Assembly: GCF_017603965.1 (NCBI RefSeq)
Contig: NZ_CP071955.1
Span: 682,001 to 746,000, forward strand
DNA length: 64,000 bases
Direction: 5' to 3'
Origin: Xanthomonas fragariae
GTDB taxonomy: Bacteria; Pseudomonadota; Gammaproteobacteria; Xanthomonadales; Xanthomonadaceae
In this document: positions 36,108 to 45,941 of the stretch, one piece after another
Layout of the letters: every line of letters begins with the position of its first letter
Position numbering within the stretch: the first letter of the stretch is position 1
Notes under the pieces: model-generated
Told to the model about the DNA's origin: nothing
The model's input: the letters and a program-made list of their open reading frames with translations, nothing else
The model's database searches: none
Position numbers and translations under genes: made by a program

Positions 36108-37208
36108 TCAGTTCTCGACGACGGCAGGCGTCACGCTCACGGGGGTCTCCACCTTGTGCTGCGGCAGCGACGCCAGCACCGCAGTGCGAAACCGCGCGGC
36201 AAACGCGGCGTCGTTGGCTTGGTAGAACGCGCGCGCATTGGCTGACAACTTGTCCAGCTGCGCCTGCGGCATCGCCAGCGCGGCTTCCACTGCGCTGGCG
36301 ATGCCCGCAGCGTCCACGTAGTAATACGACGCCAGACGCCGCAGGCGCACCTCGGCCACTGGGATCAGCACGCCGTGCTCTGGCCTGACCAATTCGTTCA
36401 TCGGCTCGCCGTCGGTGGCTAGCGTCACTGCTCCCACGCTCAGCGCTTCCATCAGGTAATGGCCGAAGCCTTCGGCCTCGGACGGACAGATATGGAACAG
36501 ATGCGCGTTCTGCAGCCGACGCAGTTCGGCATCGTCGAGGTAGCGAACGCGGTGATCGATATTCGGCGCCACCACCGGCCTGCCAGCGGTGCGCGGGTTC
36601 TGCACCACCGTCAGCGGCGGCCATTCCGGATGCCGCTGCCAGGTCTCCAGCAGCACGCGCGTGCCCTTGGCGGTGCTGCGCCCGGCCAGATGAAAGAACG
36701 CGCGATGACGGGGCACTTGCGGGTCGTACCGATCCGGGCTGCTGAAGCCGATAAAGCGCGTAGTGCATCCCAGGCTGCGGAAGATCCGCTCGGCGTGATG
36801 GGTCTTGCACAGCACCGCATCGAAGCGCGGCAGCAGCGGCAGCCACTTGAGCAGCAGCCATTCCGGATTGGGCACCAGAAGGTTGATCCGACCCAGCGGC
36901 AGGCAACGCGCATATACACGTTCGGAAAAGATCTGCAGCGGCACACGCCCGAACAGCGCGCGGCTGGCCCACAGGCGGGCTTCGCGCCCGGTGTCCTGCA
37001 AACGCTGGCTGGTGAATCCCATTTCCTGCACCGGCACGCCGCCATCGCGCAGCGTTTCGGCCATTAGCACCATGTCACGGGTCAGCCCCACGCCGTTATC
37101 GCGGCTGATCACCCGCATCATCGGAAACGGCTTGTCATGCGTGCACACGCCATTGCAGGGGCGGAGCGTCGATGCAATGGTTTCCTGCGCGATGTCCCGC
37201 TCTGTCAT
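36108..37208 (-). CDS. Glycosyltransferase family 4-like protein
   Basis: This is a 366-residue GT-B glycosyltransferase. The donor-binding half has AFFHLAGRSTAKGTRVLLETW (phosphate-binding loop), PLTVVQNPR and a CPSEAEGFGHYLMEALSVGAVTLATDGEPMNELV block (CPSEAEGFGHYLMEALSVG), the ExxxxxE motif of family 4. The N-terminal acceptor half begins around MMRVISRDNGVGLTRD, so the true start may be the Met at 37121 rather than 37208. No sugar-biosynthesis genes are adjacent; the acceptor is unknown. Confidence 0.85.
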   Translation of the reverse strand: MTERDIAQETIASTLRPCNGVCTHDKPFPMMRVISRDNGVGLTRDMVLMAETLRDGGVPVQEMGFTSQRLQDTGREARLWASRALFGRVPLQIFSERVYARCLPLGRINLLVPNPEWLLLKWLPLLPRFDAVLCKTHHAERIFRSLGCTTRFIGFSSPDRYDPQVPRHRAFFHLAGRSTAKGTRVLLETWQRHPEWPPLTVVQNPRTAGRPVVAPNIDHRVRYLDDAELRRLQNAHLFHICPSEAEGFGHYLMEALSVGAVTLATDGEPMNELVRPEHGVLIPVAEVRLRRLASYYYVDAAGIASAVEAALAMPQAQLDKLSANARAFYQANDAAFAARFRTAVLASLPQHKVETPVSVTPAVVEN

Positions 37209-37286
37209 GTTGCGTCACACGTGTGCCGATGGTTGACAAATTCGATCATTATTGATGAGTGCTTCAGCCTTGCAACTGCGAGCACC

Positions 37287-37878
37287 ATGTATCCGCTAGC
37301 CGCCACCCTGCGCAAGCTGATCGGCGAGTTCCTCAGCGCCCACGGCTACCAGGTGGACGTTGCCGGAAACGCGGCGGAGATGCGCAATAGCATTTCGCAG
37401 CGCCGCCCGGACCTCATCGTACTCGACGTGATGATGCCTGGAGAAGACGGACTGAGCGCTGCGCGGCCCTGGCCAGTGAGCGCGGTTCACCTGCGGTCAT
37501 CATGCTCAGCGCGCTAGGCAACGACACCGACCGCATCATTCGGTCTGCAAGTGGGCGCCGACGATTACCTGGCAAAGCCCTGCAATCCGCGTGAATTGCT
37601 GGCGCGGGTGCGCGCCCTGCTGCGCCGCCATCTTCATCAATCTGTCCGATGGGGAGTTCGCGCTGCTGCGTACCTTCGTCGAACATCCGCAGTGGGTTCT
37701 GAGCCGCGACCAGTTGCTGGACGACACCCGCGGTCGCGACACCGATGTCTACGATCGCGCCGTCCACAGCCAGATCAGCCGCCTGCGCCGCAAGATCAAC
37801 GAACGTGTCCATACCGAGTTGATTCGCACCGTCCGTAACGAAGGCTACATGCTGCTGCCTGGCGTCTCGCGCTTGTGA
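37287..37878 (+). pseudogene. OmpR-type response regulator, multiply frameshifted
   Basis: Receiver-domain pieces occur in three frames: LRKLIGEFLSAHGYQVDVAG then RRPDLIVLDVMMPGEDGLSA (with the phospho-acceptor Asp), [20 protein letters not shown], and [20 protein letters not shown]. The DNA-binding winged helix follows as [35 protein letters not shown] and SRLRRKINE. The start with its acidic pair is lost, two frameshifts interrupt the receiver (about 37465 and 37540), and the linker with the first part of the effector domain is deleted near 37630. Confidence 0.85.
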
Positions 37879-38393
37879 GCAAACCGGCACGTCGCGGGCT
37901 GTCGATCTTCGACCGTACCTTCGTGTTGCTGGCGGTGGCGCTGCTCACGGCCCAGGCGGTGGGTATCGCGTTGCTGGTGATGCGAACCCCTATCTACGAG
38001 CCGCCGGTGCACCCGCCGGAGGTGGTGGCGCTGCTGTCCACGCGCATGCCGGCCGGCACCCAGATCCTGGTGGAGAGCGTGGTCGACAACGCCACCGACA
38101 TCGGCGCCGAACTGCTGCCTGGTCCGGCGATCACCCTGGATGGCGACCCTCTGGCATTGCGCCGCGCGGCGATGAATCTACTGGAAAACGCCTTGAAATA
38201 CCGCAAACGCGCACGCTTGCAGCTGCAGCGCGATGGCGAAGACGGCGTGCTGTGGATCGACGACGACGGCTCCGGCATCGACTCTACGCAATGCGAACAA
38301 GTGACGTGGCGCGCCGTTATCAGATGTACGCAGACTGCGCGCCCGGCTCGGCATGCACACGTGAGACCTGCAGCACGGAGCATCGGCCGCTAA
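37875..38393 (+). pseudogene. Sensor histidine kinase remnant
   Basis: The 5' end overlaps the regulator remnant (GTGA) and encodes a membrane segment, FVLLAVALLTAQAVGIALLV. It then jumps from the periplasmic start (PPVHPPEVVALL) to the ATPase domain: LRRAAMNLLENALKY (N box) and LWIDDDGSGID (G1). The HAMP and phospho-acceptor His domains are deleted, and the reading frame degenerates after the G1 box (CEQVTWRAVIRC). So the whole two-component pair is dead. Bases 38394-38670 downstream contain no gene. Confidence 0.85.
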
Positions 38394-38670
38394 TCTGCTC
38401 GGTGGAATGATGCGTCTGGATCCGCGTCCGGCGCGGTTGTGCGCGCCTGCTGGTGAGCACAGGCGTTTTGATCGATGCTCGTAGAAGGCGCCTGAGGTGA
38501 CGACCAGCCCCCGCTCGTCGTCTCTCCGGTCGGTCGAAGAGCCGGAAAGCCGAATCGCCGCATGCGCACGATGCAGCGTGATCGGCGATCACCGCCCGAA
38601 TCCACACCTGTGGAGACAGCAACGTGCCCGAGATCAGCAGCGCTCTACGACCGCTGCCGGCAACACGTGC

Positions 38671-40035
38671 TCAGTACGCGAACGAGCGGAACACGCGATC
38701 GACATCGCCGTTCCATGCACCGTGATAGAGCGCCAGCTTGCGCTCGGCGGCGGTGACGCCGCTCTCGGCGATTTCGGCAATTACGTCCAGAAAGCCGGTT
38801 TCATCCTGACCGTCGCGATTCAGGCGTGCACGCCGACGCAGACCTTCGCGCGCGATGTTGACTGCCTCCACCGCCAGATCGCGCGCGGTGCCCTTGCGGA
38901 ACGGCAGGCCGAGTGCGTGCCTGGGCACGCCGTCGCGCAGCGCATGGCGCTCGGTCGTGCTGAAGTCCTTGACCAGATCCCAGGCCGCATCCAGCGCGGT
39001 GTCGTCATACAACAGGCCCACCCAGAACGCCGACAGCGCGCACAGACGATCCCAGGGGCCGGCATCGGCGCCGCGCATTTCCAGATACTTCTTCAAGCGC
39101 ACTTCCGGGAACGCGGTGGTCATGTGGTCCGACCAATCGCGCAGTGTGGGCAATGCCCCCGGCAATGCAGGCAGCTTGCCCTGCATGAAATCGCGGAAGC
39201 TCTGCCCGCTGGCATCGACGTAGACGCCGTTGCGGTAGGAGAAATACATCGGCACATCGAGCAGGTAATCGACGTAGCGCTCGTAGCTGAAACCATCGTC
39301 GAACACGAAATCCAGCATGCCGGTGCGATCGGCGTCGGTATCGGTCCAGATGTGCGAGCGGTAACTCAGATAACCGTTCGGCTTGCCTTCGGTGAACGGC
39401 GAATCGGCGAACAGCGCGGTGGCGATCGGCTGCAGCGCCAGCGATACACGGAACTTCTTCACCATGTCCGCTTCGGTGGCGTAATCCAGATTGACCTGCA
39501 CCGTGCAGGTGCGCGTCATCATGTCCAGACCGAGCGAGCCGACCTTGGGCATGTAGTTCTTCATGATCTGGTAGCGGCCCTTCGGCATCCACGGCATCTG
39601 GTCGCGACGCCATTTCGGCTGGAAGCCCATGCCGAGAAAGCCCAGCAGCAACTCGCTAGCCACCTGCGCCACTTCATCCAGATGGGTGCCGGTTTCCACG
39701 CAGGTGTGATGCAGGGTTTCGACTGCTGCGCCAGAGAGTTCCAGCTGCCCGGCCGGCTCCAACGTTACCGACGCGCCTTCGCGCAGCAGTGCGATGGTGT
39801 GGCCGTTTTCCTGCACCGGCTCCCAACCGAAACGGGTCAGCCCGGTCAGCAAGGCCTCGATGCCGCGCGCGCCTTCGAAGGTGGGCGCGCGTAGATCATC
39901 GAGCTGGAAGCCGAACTTTTCGTGCTCGGTCCCGATCCGCCAATCCGCGCTGGGCTTCTCGCCGGAGGCCAGCACCTGGACCAGTTCCGCGCGTTCGGTG
40001 ATCGGCGTTTCGACGACGTAGCTGGGACTCGACAA
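38671..40035 (-). CDS. gshA: Glutamate-cysteine ligase (GCS2/plant type)
   Basis: This 454-residue enzyme performs the first, rate-limiting step of glutathione synthesis (glutamate + cysteine + ATP). It belongs to the alphaproteobacterial/plant-type [17 protein letters not shown] (catalytic ExE region), [27 protein letters not shown] and GGxY-like [10 protein letters not shown] in altered form ([14 protein letters not shown]). No ATG gives a good N-terminus; the TTG at 40035 starts [18 protein letters not shown], which fits family length. Bases 40036-40368 upstream hold its promoter but no gene. Confidence 0.9.
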   Translation of the reverse strand: MSSPSYVVETPITERAELVQVLASGEKPSADWRIGTEHEKFGFQLDDLRAPTFEGARGIEALLTGLTRFGWEPVQENGHTIALLREGASVTLEPAGQLELSGAAVETLHHTCVETGTHLDEVAQVASELLLGFLGMGFQPKWRRDQMPWMPKGRYQIMKNYMPKVGSLGLDMMTRTCTVQVNLDYATEADMVKKFRVSLALQPIATALFADSPFTEGKPNGYLSYRSHIWTDTDADRTGMLDFVFDDGFSYERYVDYLLDVPMYFSYRNGVYVDASGQSFRDFMQGKLPALPGALPTLRDWSDHMTTAFPEVRLKKYLEMRGADAGPWDRLCALSAFWVGLLYDDTALDAAWDLVKDFSTTERHALRDGVPRHALGLPFRKGTARDLAVEAVNIAREGLRRRARLNRDGQDETGFLDVIAEIAESGVTAAERKLALYHGAWNGDVDRVFRSFAY

Positions 40036-40368
40036 GGACAGGCTCGCAAATGTGAAGGGGTGGAGCGATGTGGGGAGACTCCCCTGCCACCGCAAGGCCC
40101 GCACTATAACCGCCCGGCGGGAAAGGATTGGCGACACGGCCGTGGCGTGAGATTTATACCAACAGAGCCGGCAGTCGATCGCAGCGTCGGCGTGATCTGA
40201 GCCCACCTCGCCAGGATGCGTGCAAGGCAACATCGCCAAACTGAGCCCTTACGGTTCGGCATCCAACGTACCCGTCGGCGCGCGCAAACGCAGACAGCGA
40301 GCCGAAGTCCGTCGCCGCTCACGCCGCATGCATCGGCGGCCCGAGCCCCCACCACCTGCTGCACGGCA

Positions 40369-40992
40369 TCACTCGGCCGCGGGCGCTTCCAAGTCCAGGC
40401 CCAGCCAGCCAGCCACGATGCTGCGCAGTTCGTCCACGCCCTGGCGCGATTGGCCGGAGTAGGTCTGTACGGTCACGCTGTCGCCGAAGCGGGCGGAGAG
40501 CTCTTTGTGGACCTTCTGCAGGGTCTGCATCTGTTGGCCACGGCCGAGCTTGTCGGCCTTGGTCAGCAGGCCGTGCGCGGGCAGGCCGCGTTCGGCCGCA
40601 TAGCCCAGCATCTGCAGGTCGTAATCCTTGAGCGGGTGGCGGATATCCATGACCACCACCACCCCGCGCAAGGCTTCGCGGGTGCGGAAATAGCGGTCGA
40701 TAAAGGCCTGCCAGTGCGCCTGCAGGTCCTGCGGCACCTTGGCGTAGCCATAACCGGGCAAGTCCACCAGATAGCGCTCGGGCTGGATCTGGAAGAACAC
40801 CAGCTGCTGGGTGCGGCCAGGCGTCTTGGAAACGCGGGCCAGTGCATTCTGGCGGGTCAGCGCATTGAGTGCGCTGGATTTTCCGGCGTTTGAGCGGCCG
40901 GCGAAGGCAACCTCGTAGCCGTCATCGTCGGGCAATTGCCGGGCGTTGTGGGCAGACAGGTGGTAGCGGGCTTGTTCGATAAGGAGCGACAT
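40369..40992 (-). CDS. engB: Ribosome-biogenesis GTPase EngB/YsxC
   Basis: This 207-residue Ras-like GTPase is needed for 50S subunit maturation. Nucleotide motifs are EVAFAGRSNAGKSSALNAL (G1), TPGRTQ (G2), LVDLPGYGYA (G3) and LLTKADKL (G4). The ATG at 40992 is preceded by a purine-rich stretch. It is divergent from cytochrome c4, with 143 bp between the starts. Confidence 0.96.
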   Translation of the reverse strand: MSLLIEQARYHLSAHNARQLPDDDGYEVAFAGRSNAGKSSALNALTRQNALARVSKTPGRTQQLVFFQIQPERYLVDLPGYGYAKVPQDLQAHWQAFIDRYFRTREALRGVVVVMDIRHPLKDYDLQMLGYAAERGLPAHGLLTKADKLGRGQQMQTLQKVHKELSARFGDSVTVQTYSGQSRQGVDELRSIVAGWLGLDLEAPAAE

Positions 40993-41135
40993 CCCCCTAG
41001 GATCGCACGTTCGGGCTTGGCGGTTTTGCTGCACTGTTCGTTGACCCTGGCGCAAAGGCGTGTCGATAATCCAAGCACGCCTGCCACAGCTAGCACCCAA
41101 CGCGCGCGGGCCGGGTCCATACGGAGCTTTAGCTG

Positions 41136-41933
41136 ATGCGCCATGCTCGTGTGCTTGTCCTCGCCACTCTCGCCGTGTCGGTCATCGCGGTCGTGGCGTT
41201 TGCGCAATCGGCGGTCACGCCGGTCACCGATCCGCCGCCCGTGCGCGTTGCGCCGCTGGAGGTGGACCTGTCCAAAACCACCTGGGGCGACGCCAAGGCA
41301 GGCCAGACCAAGGCCGTCGCCTGCGCGGCCTGCCACGGCCAGGATGGTAATCCGGCGGCGGCCATGTACCCACGCATCGCCGGGCAAACCGAGCGCTACG
41401 TGGCGCATCAGGTCGCGCTGATCGCCAGCGGCGAGCGCACCACCGGCATGTCTGCGGTCATGGTGCCGTTCGTCAGGGACCTCACTGCGCAGGACATGCG
41501 CGACCTGGGTGCCTACTTCGCCACCCAGAAGTCGTCCGCCGGGGTCGCCGACGATGCGGTGGTCAGCGACGGGCCGTATCAGGGCCTGAAGTTCTACGAG
41601 GTCGGCGAAAAACTCTACCGCGGCGGCGACATCGCGCGCGCAGTGCCGGCCTGCATGGCCTGCCACGGCCCGTCCGGCAGCGGCAATCCGGGGCCGGCGT
41701 ATCCGCGCCTGGGTGGCCAGCATGCCGAGTACGTGGCACGGCGGCTGAAGGAATATCAGGCAGGCACCACCCAGGAGCGCAATCCGGCGCTGTTCAATAT
41801 CATGGCGCAGGTGGCGCGCCCGCTGACCGAGCAGGAGATCCAGGCGCTGGCCAGTTATCTGCAGGGTCTGCACGACCGCGCCGACGATGCGGCCGCCGCA
41901 CGGGCACCTGCCGGGACACCCGCACGCTCATGA
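41136..41933 (+). CDS. Di-heme cytochrome c4
   Basis: This 265-residue periplasmic protein has a signal peptide (MRHARVLVLATLAVSVIAVVAF) and two c-type haem sites: CAACH (about residue 63) and CMACH (about 173). Each is followed by a family-typical segment (YPRIAGQTERYVAHQ and YPRLGGQHAEYVARR) with distal Met candidates. Cytochrome c4 passes electrons from the bc1 complex to terminal oxidases. A strong terminator follows. Confidence 0.93.
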   Translation: MRHARVLVLATLAVSVIAVVAFAQSAVTPVTDPPPVRVAPLEVDLSKTTWGDAKAGQTKAVACAACHGQDGNPAAAMYPRIAGQTERYVAHQVALIASGERTTGMSAVMVPFVRDLTAQDMRDLGAYFATQKSSAGVADDAVVSDGPYQGLKFYEVGEKLYRGGDIARAVPACMACHGPSGSGNPGPAYPRLGGQHAEYVARRLKEYQAGTTQERNPALFNIMAQVARPLTEQEIQALASYLQGLHDRADDAAAARAPAGTPARS

Positions 41934-41962
41934 GTTGACTGCCGCAGCTGCCACACCGTTTC

Positions 41963-41990
41963 ACGACGCCGGTCCCGCGACCGGCGTCGT
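41963..41990 (+). terminator. Strong terminator after cytochrome c4
   Basis: ACGACGCCGGTC-CCGC-GACCGGCGTCGT is a perfect 12-bp stem with a 4-nt loop, followed by CGTTTCATC, 30 bp after the stop codon. Confidence 0.85.
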
Positions 41991-42025
41991 CGTTTCATCC
42001 CCCCTCGCATCCCCACGGAGCCCGC

Positions 42026-42676
42026 ATGAATCTGCTTTCCCGCCTGTCCCTGCTGTTATTGAGCCTGGTGCCGCTGGTGGCCTGTGCCATCGACAAGAAT
42101 GCGCCGCCGGTCGAAGGCGAGGACTATCTGCTGATCGACGACGGCCAGCCGTACGCCCCGCTGGCCGGCAAGATCGAAGTAGCCGAAGTGTTCGGCTACA
42201 CCTGCCCGCACTGCGCGCATTTCGAGCCGGTGCTGGACGCCTGGGTGGCCAAGCAGCCGCCGTATGTGCGCTTCACTCCGGTGCCGGCGGCATTCGGCGG
42301 CTCCTGGGATGCGTTCGCGCGCGCCTACTTGGCCGCCGACATTCTGGGTGTGGCCAAGCGCAGCCATCGCGCCATGTTCGATGCGATCCACGAAAAGCAA
42401 AGCGTGCCCTCCCAGAACGTGGCCCCGGAAGAACTGGCCGCGTTCTATGCCGGTTACGGTATTGCGCAGCAGCGCTTCATCGAGACCTTCAAGAGCGAAG
42501 CGGTGGACGCCAGACTCAAGGCCGCACGCGAGTTCGCGCTGCGCAGCAAGATCCCCGGCACGCCGGCCATCATCGTCAACGGGCGCTATCTGATCGGGGC
42601 GCGCAATTACCCCGACATGCTGCGCGTGGCCGACTACCTGATCGCCCGCGAGCACGCCGCGCCGGCCAAGCGCTGA
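42026..42676 (+). CDS. DsbA-like thiol:disulfide oxidoreductase, lipoprotein
   Basis: This 216-residue thioredoxin-fold protein has the DsbA active site VFGYTCPHCAHFEP (CPHC, about residue 59) and the cis-Pro region KIPGTPAIIVNGRYLIGA. The signal ends in a lipobox, LVPLVAC, implying an anchored periplasmic enzyme. It introduces disulfides into exported proteins, including probable type II secretion substrates. A close paralogue follows 90 bp downstream. Confidence 0.93.
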   Translation: MNLLSRLSLLLLSLVPLVACAIDKNAPPVEGEDYLLIDDGQPYAPLAGKIEVAEVFGYTCPHCAHFEPVLDAWVAKQPPYVRFTPVPAAFGGSWDAFARAYLAADILGVAKRSHRAMFDAIHEKQSVPSQNVAPEELAAFYAGYGIAQQRFIETFKSEAVDARLKAAREFALRSKIPGTPAIIVNGRYLIGARNYPDMLRVADYLIAREHAAPAKR

Positions 42677-42766
42677 ACCCCAAACGGCCACCGACTGCCG
42701 CCCGTGGCATCATGCGCCCCGCGGCCGCCCGGCCTTTTCCTCGTCCCACGCTGGAGATCCAATCCG

Positions 42767-43561
42767 ATGAAGACCCGCTTCGCCCTGACGCTGATGGCGC
42801 TGCTGCCGATCCTGGTCGCCTGCAAGGCCCAGGACGGCTCGTCCGACACCGCGCCTGCCGCCGCCCCGGCTGCCGAGACGGCACCTGCGCCGGCTGCCGC
42901 CGCCGCACCGCCTGCGGTTGGCGAGCGCGCCGCCACGCCGCCGGCCGCCGCGCCCAGCGCTGCCCCGCGTGCACCGAACGGCCCCGATCCGGTCGCCGGC
43001 ACCGACTATCTGGATATCGAAGGTGGCCAGCCGTATCAGCAGGCTGCCGGCAAGATCGAAGTGGCCGAGGTGTTCGGCTATGTCTGCCCCGCCTGCAACG
43101 CGTTCCAGCCGCTGATCGGGCCGTGGAAGGCCGGTCTGCCCTCGGACGTGCATTTTGTCTACGTGCCGGCGATGTTCGGTGGCCCGTGGGATGACTACGG
43201 CCGCGCCTTCTATGCCGCCGAAACGCTGGGTGTGCAGGAAAAGACCCACGAAGCGCTGTACAAGGCCATCCACGTCGAGCAAACCCTCAAGGGCGAGCGC
43301 GGCAAGGATTCGGTGCAGGACATCGCTGCGTTTTACGCCAAGTACGGCGTGGACCAGAACACCTTCATCAACACCATGAGCAGCTTCGGCGTGTCGGCCA
43401 AGACCAACCGCGCCAAGCAGTTCGCCAAGCGCAGCAAGATCACCGGCACCCCGACGCTGATCGTCAACGGCAAGTATCTGGTCAAGGGGCAGAACTTCCC
43501 GGACATGCTGCGCATCGCCGATCACCTGATCGCGCGCGAACGCGCCACGCTGGCCAAGTAA
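42767..43561 (+). CDS. Second DsbA-like lipoprotein with CPAC active site
   Basis: This 264-residue paralogue of the preceding gene has a lipobox (LPILVAC), an Ala/Pro-rich linker of about 60 residues (AAPAAETAPAPAAA-type), then the thioredoxin fold with VFGYVCPACNAFQP (CPAC) and cis-Pro ITGTPTLIVNGKYLVKG. CPAC instead of CPHC usually changes the redox potential, so the two copies may have different clients or directions. The ATG at 42767 gives the lipoprotein signal. Confidence 0.93.
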   Translation: MKTRFALTLMALLPILVACKAQDGSSDTAPAAAPAAETAPAPAAAAAPPAVGERAATPPAAAPSAAPRAPNGPDPVAGTDYLDIEGGQPYQQAAGKIEVAEVFGYVCPACNAFQPLIGPWKAGLPSDVHFVYVPAMFGGPWDDYGRAFYAAETLGVQEKTHEALYKAIHVEQTLKGERGKDSVQDIAAFYAKYGVDQNTFINTMSSFGVSAKTNRAKQFAKRSKITGTPTLIVNGKYLVKGQNFPDMLRIADHLIARERATLAK

Positions 43562-43580
43562 GCCGAGCGATCGCAACGTC

Positions 43581-44348
43581 GTGAACGCTTCGGACTCGCG
43601 CACCCTGCGGGTGCTGACCGCCAATATCCAGGCCGGTTCCAGCACCCGCCGTTATAGCGACTATGTAACCCGCAGCTGGTCGCACGCGCTGCCGCTGGGC
43701 AGCAAGCGCACCAGCCTGGACAGCATCGCCAAGCTGGCCGGCGAACGCGACATCGTAGGCCTGCAGGAAGCCGATCCGGGAAGTCTGCGCTCGGGCTTCA
43801 CCAACCAGACCCACTACCTGGCCGAGCGCGCCGGTTTCGATTACTGGAGCCACCAACCCAACCGCCGCATGGGCGGGGTGGCCTCCAGCGCGAATGGGTT
43901 GCTGAGCAAGTTGGAACCGGTGGAGGTGCAGGATCACGCCCTGCCAGGCCGCATCGGCGGGCGCGGCATCCTGCTGGCCAAGTTCGGCCAAGGCCGCGAC
44001 GGTCTTGCGGTGGCCGTGGCGCACTTGTCGCTGGGCGCAAATTCACGCATGGCGCAATTGGCCTTTATCGCCGAGTTGTTGTCAGATCATCCCAACGCGA
44101 TGTTGATGGGCGACTTCAACTGCGTGGCCGATCGACCGGAAATGCAGGCCTTGTATATCCACACGCGTCTGCAACCGCCGAGCTGTGTGCTGCACACGTT
44201 TCCCAGCTGGCGACCGGATCGGGCGATCGACCACATCCTGGTCAGCGACAGTCTGGTGATCGAACATACCGAGGCGATTCCGGCCGCGTTTTCCGATCAT
44301 CTGGCGGTGGGTATGAATATCCGCGTGCCATCGCAGCTGCTGCGTTAG
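43581..44348 (+). CDS. Endonuclease/exonuclease/phosphatase-family hydrolase
   Basis: This 255-residue EEP-fold enzyme begins with GTG at 43581. The metal and catalytic motifs are visible: RVLTANIQAGS, DIVGLQEAD (Glu), LMGDFNCVADRPE (GDFN), RAIDHILVS (IDHI) and AAFSDHLAVGM (SDH). The substrate may be nucleic acid or a phospholipid/inositol phosphate; sequence alone cannot decide. There is no signal peptide, so it is cytosolic. It follows the DsbA pair by 19 bp and may share their transcript. Confidence 0.88.
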   Translation: MNASDSRTLRVLTANIQAGSSTRRYSDYVTRSWSHALPLGSKRTSLDSIAKLAGERDIVGLQEADPGSLRSGFTNQTHYLAERAGFDYWSHQPNRRMGGVASSANGLLSKLEPVEVQDHALPGRIGGRGILLAKFGQGRDGLAVAVAHLSLGANSRMAQLAFIAELLSDHPNAMLMGDFNCVADRPEMQALYIHTRLQPPSCVLHTFPSWRPDRAIDHILVSDSLVIEHTEAIPAAFSDHLAVGMNIRVPSQLLR

Positions 44349-44413
44349 ACGACGCGAAAGTGTTGCTCTCAAGAATCAGGTGCAACATGTGGATAAATCG
44401 AATGTGTGCATAA

Positions 44414-44465
44414 GAGGCGCTATCAAAACTACTGCGCAGTCGCCAGGCGAGCGCGGACCGCCGGG
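44414..44465. repeat. MITE-like repeat, copy 5 (left third only)
   Basis: GAGGCGCTATCAAAACTACT, then GCGCAGTCGCCAGGCGAGCG, matches the left third of the 140-bp element at 35731-35870; the remainder is absent. It lies 43 bp upstream of the alcohol dehydrogenase start and may form part of its promoter region. Confidence 0.6.
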
Positions 44466-44507
44466 CCGTGCGCATGTCGTCGCACTGTTGCACCATCCAG
44501 GACTCAC

Positions 44508-45548
<1,041 letters not shown>

Positions 45549-45872
45549 CCGGCCGCCGCCACGCCATGCCTGCGCGCGTACGTTCCATCGATACGCATCG
45601 GCGCCGTCGGTCGTCGGTCGTCGGTCGATCCGAGGGACCGGAGGGACCGCTGCCAACGTGCGACAGGCGCACACGGGCGTGGGCCGATATATGCGTCTAC
45701 TCCGCGCATGCTGCCATCACTCCCTCCTAGTCCAACGATGCGTCGAGGTCGGCGAGCAAGGTCTGCATCGATAGGTCGTTCAACGGCCTGCCAACAAGAA
45801 CGACCGCTACGTCATTCGCAGCATGTGAAGAGCTGCAGGTGAAGTACCGACTGCCCACCCGCAGCGAGCGCG
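45549..45872. other. Intergenic region upstream of the first XopAD-type gene
   Basis: 324 bp without a gene. It contains three tandem GTCGGTC-type units at about 45605-45628. From about 45728 onward it matches, with many substitutions, the region at 57350-57500 upstream of the second effector copy (shared blocks CCAACGATGCGTC, TCGATAGG, TCAACGGCCTGCCA, GCAGCATGTGAA). Confidence 0.75.
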
Positions 45873-45897
45873 TTCGCCAACGATTTGAATGCTTCGC
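45873..45897 (+). promoter_or_regulatory. Perfect PIP box (HrpX site) of effector copy 1
   Basis: TTCGC at 45873-45877 and TTCGC at 45893-45897 are separated by exactly 15 bp, the consensus plant-inducible-promoter element bound by HrpX. This predicts induction together with the hrp type III secretion genes. Confidence 0.93.
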
Positions 45898-45928
45898 GTT
45901 GTGCAGGCCGCTTCGCAGGTGGATCGGT

Positions 45929-45934
45929 CAAGAT
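45929..45934 (+). promoter_or_regulatory. Probable -10 box for PIP-box promoter 1
   Basis: CAAGAT fits the YANNNT -10 consensus and lies 31 bp downstream of the PIP box, within the 30-32 bp spacing required for HrpX-dependent promoters. Confidence 0.75.
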
Positions 45935-45941
45935 GCGCGGC

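Noticed and set aside
35851..36972. 373-codon minus-strand frame overlapping the GT4 glycosyltransferase
   Set aside because: It is in another frame of the same strand as a recognisable GT4 gene and runs through the MITE; no motifs are present.
38497..39894. 465-codon plus-strand frame opposite gshA
   Set aside because: It is a shadow of the gshA coding sequence; protein motifs and codon pattern support only the minus-strand gene.
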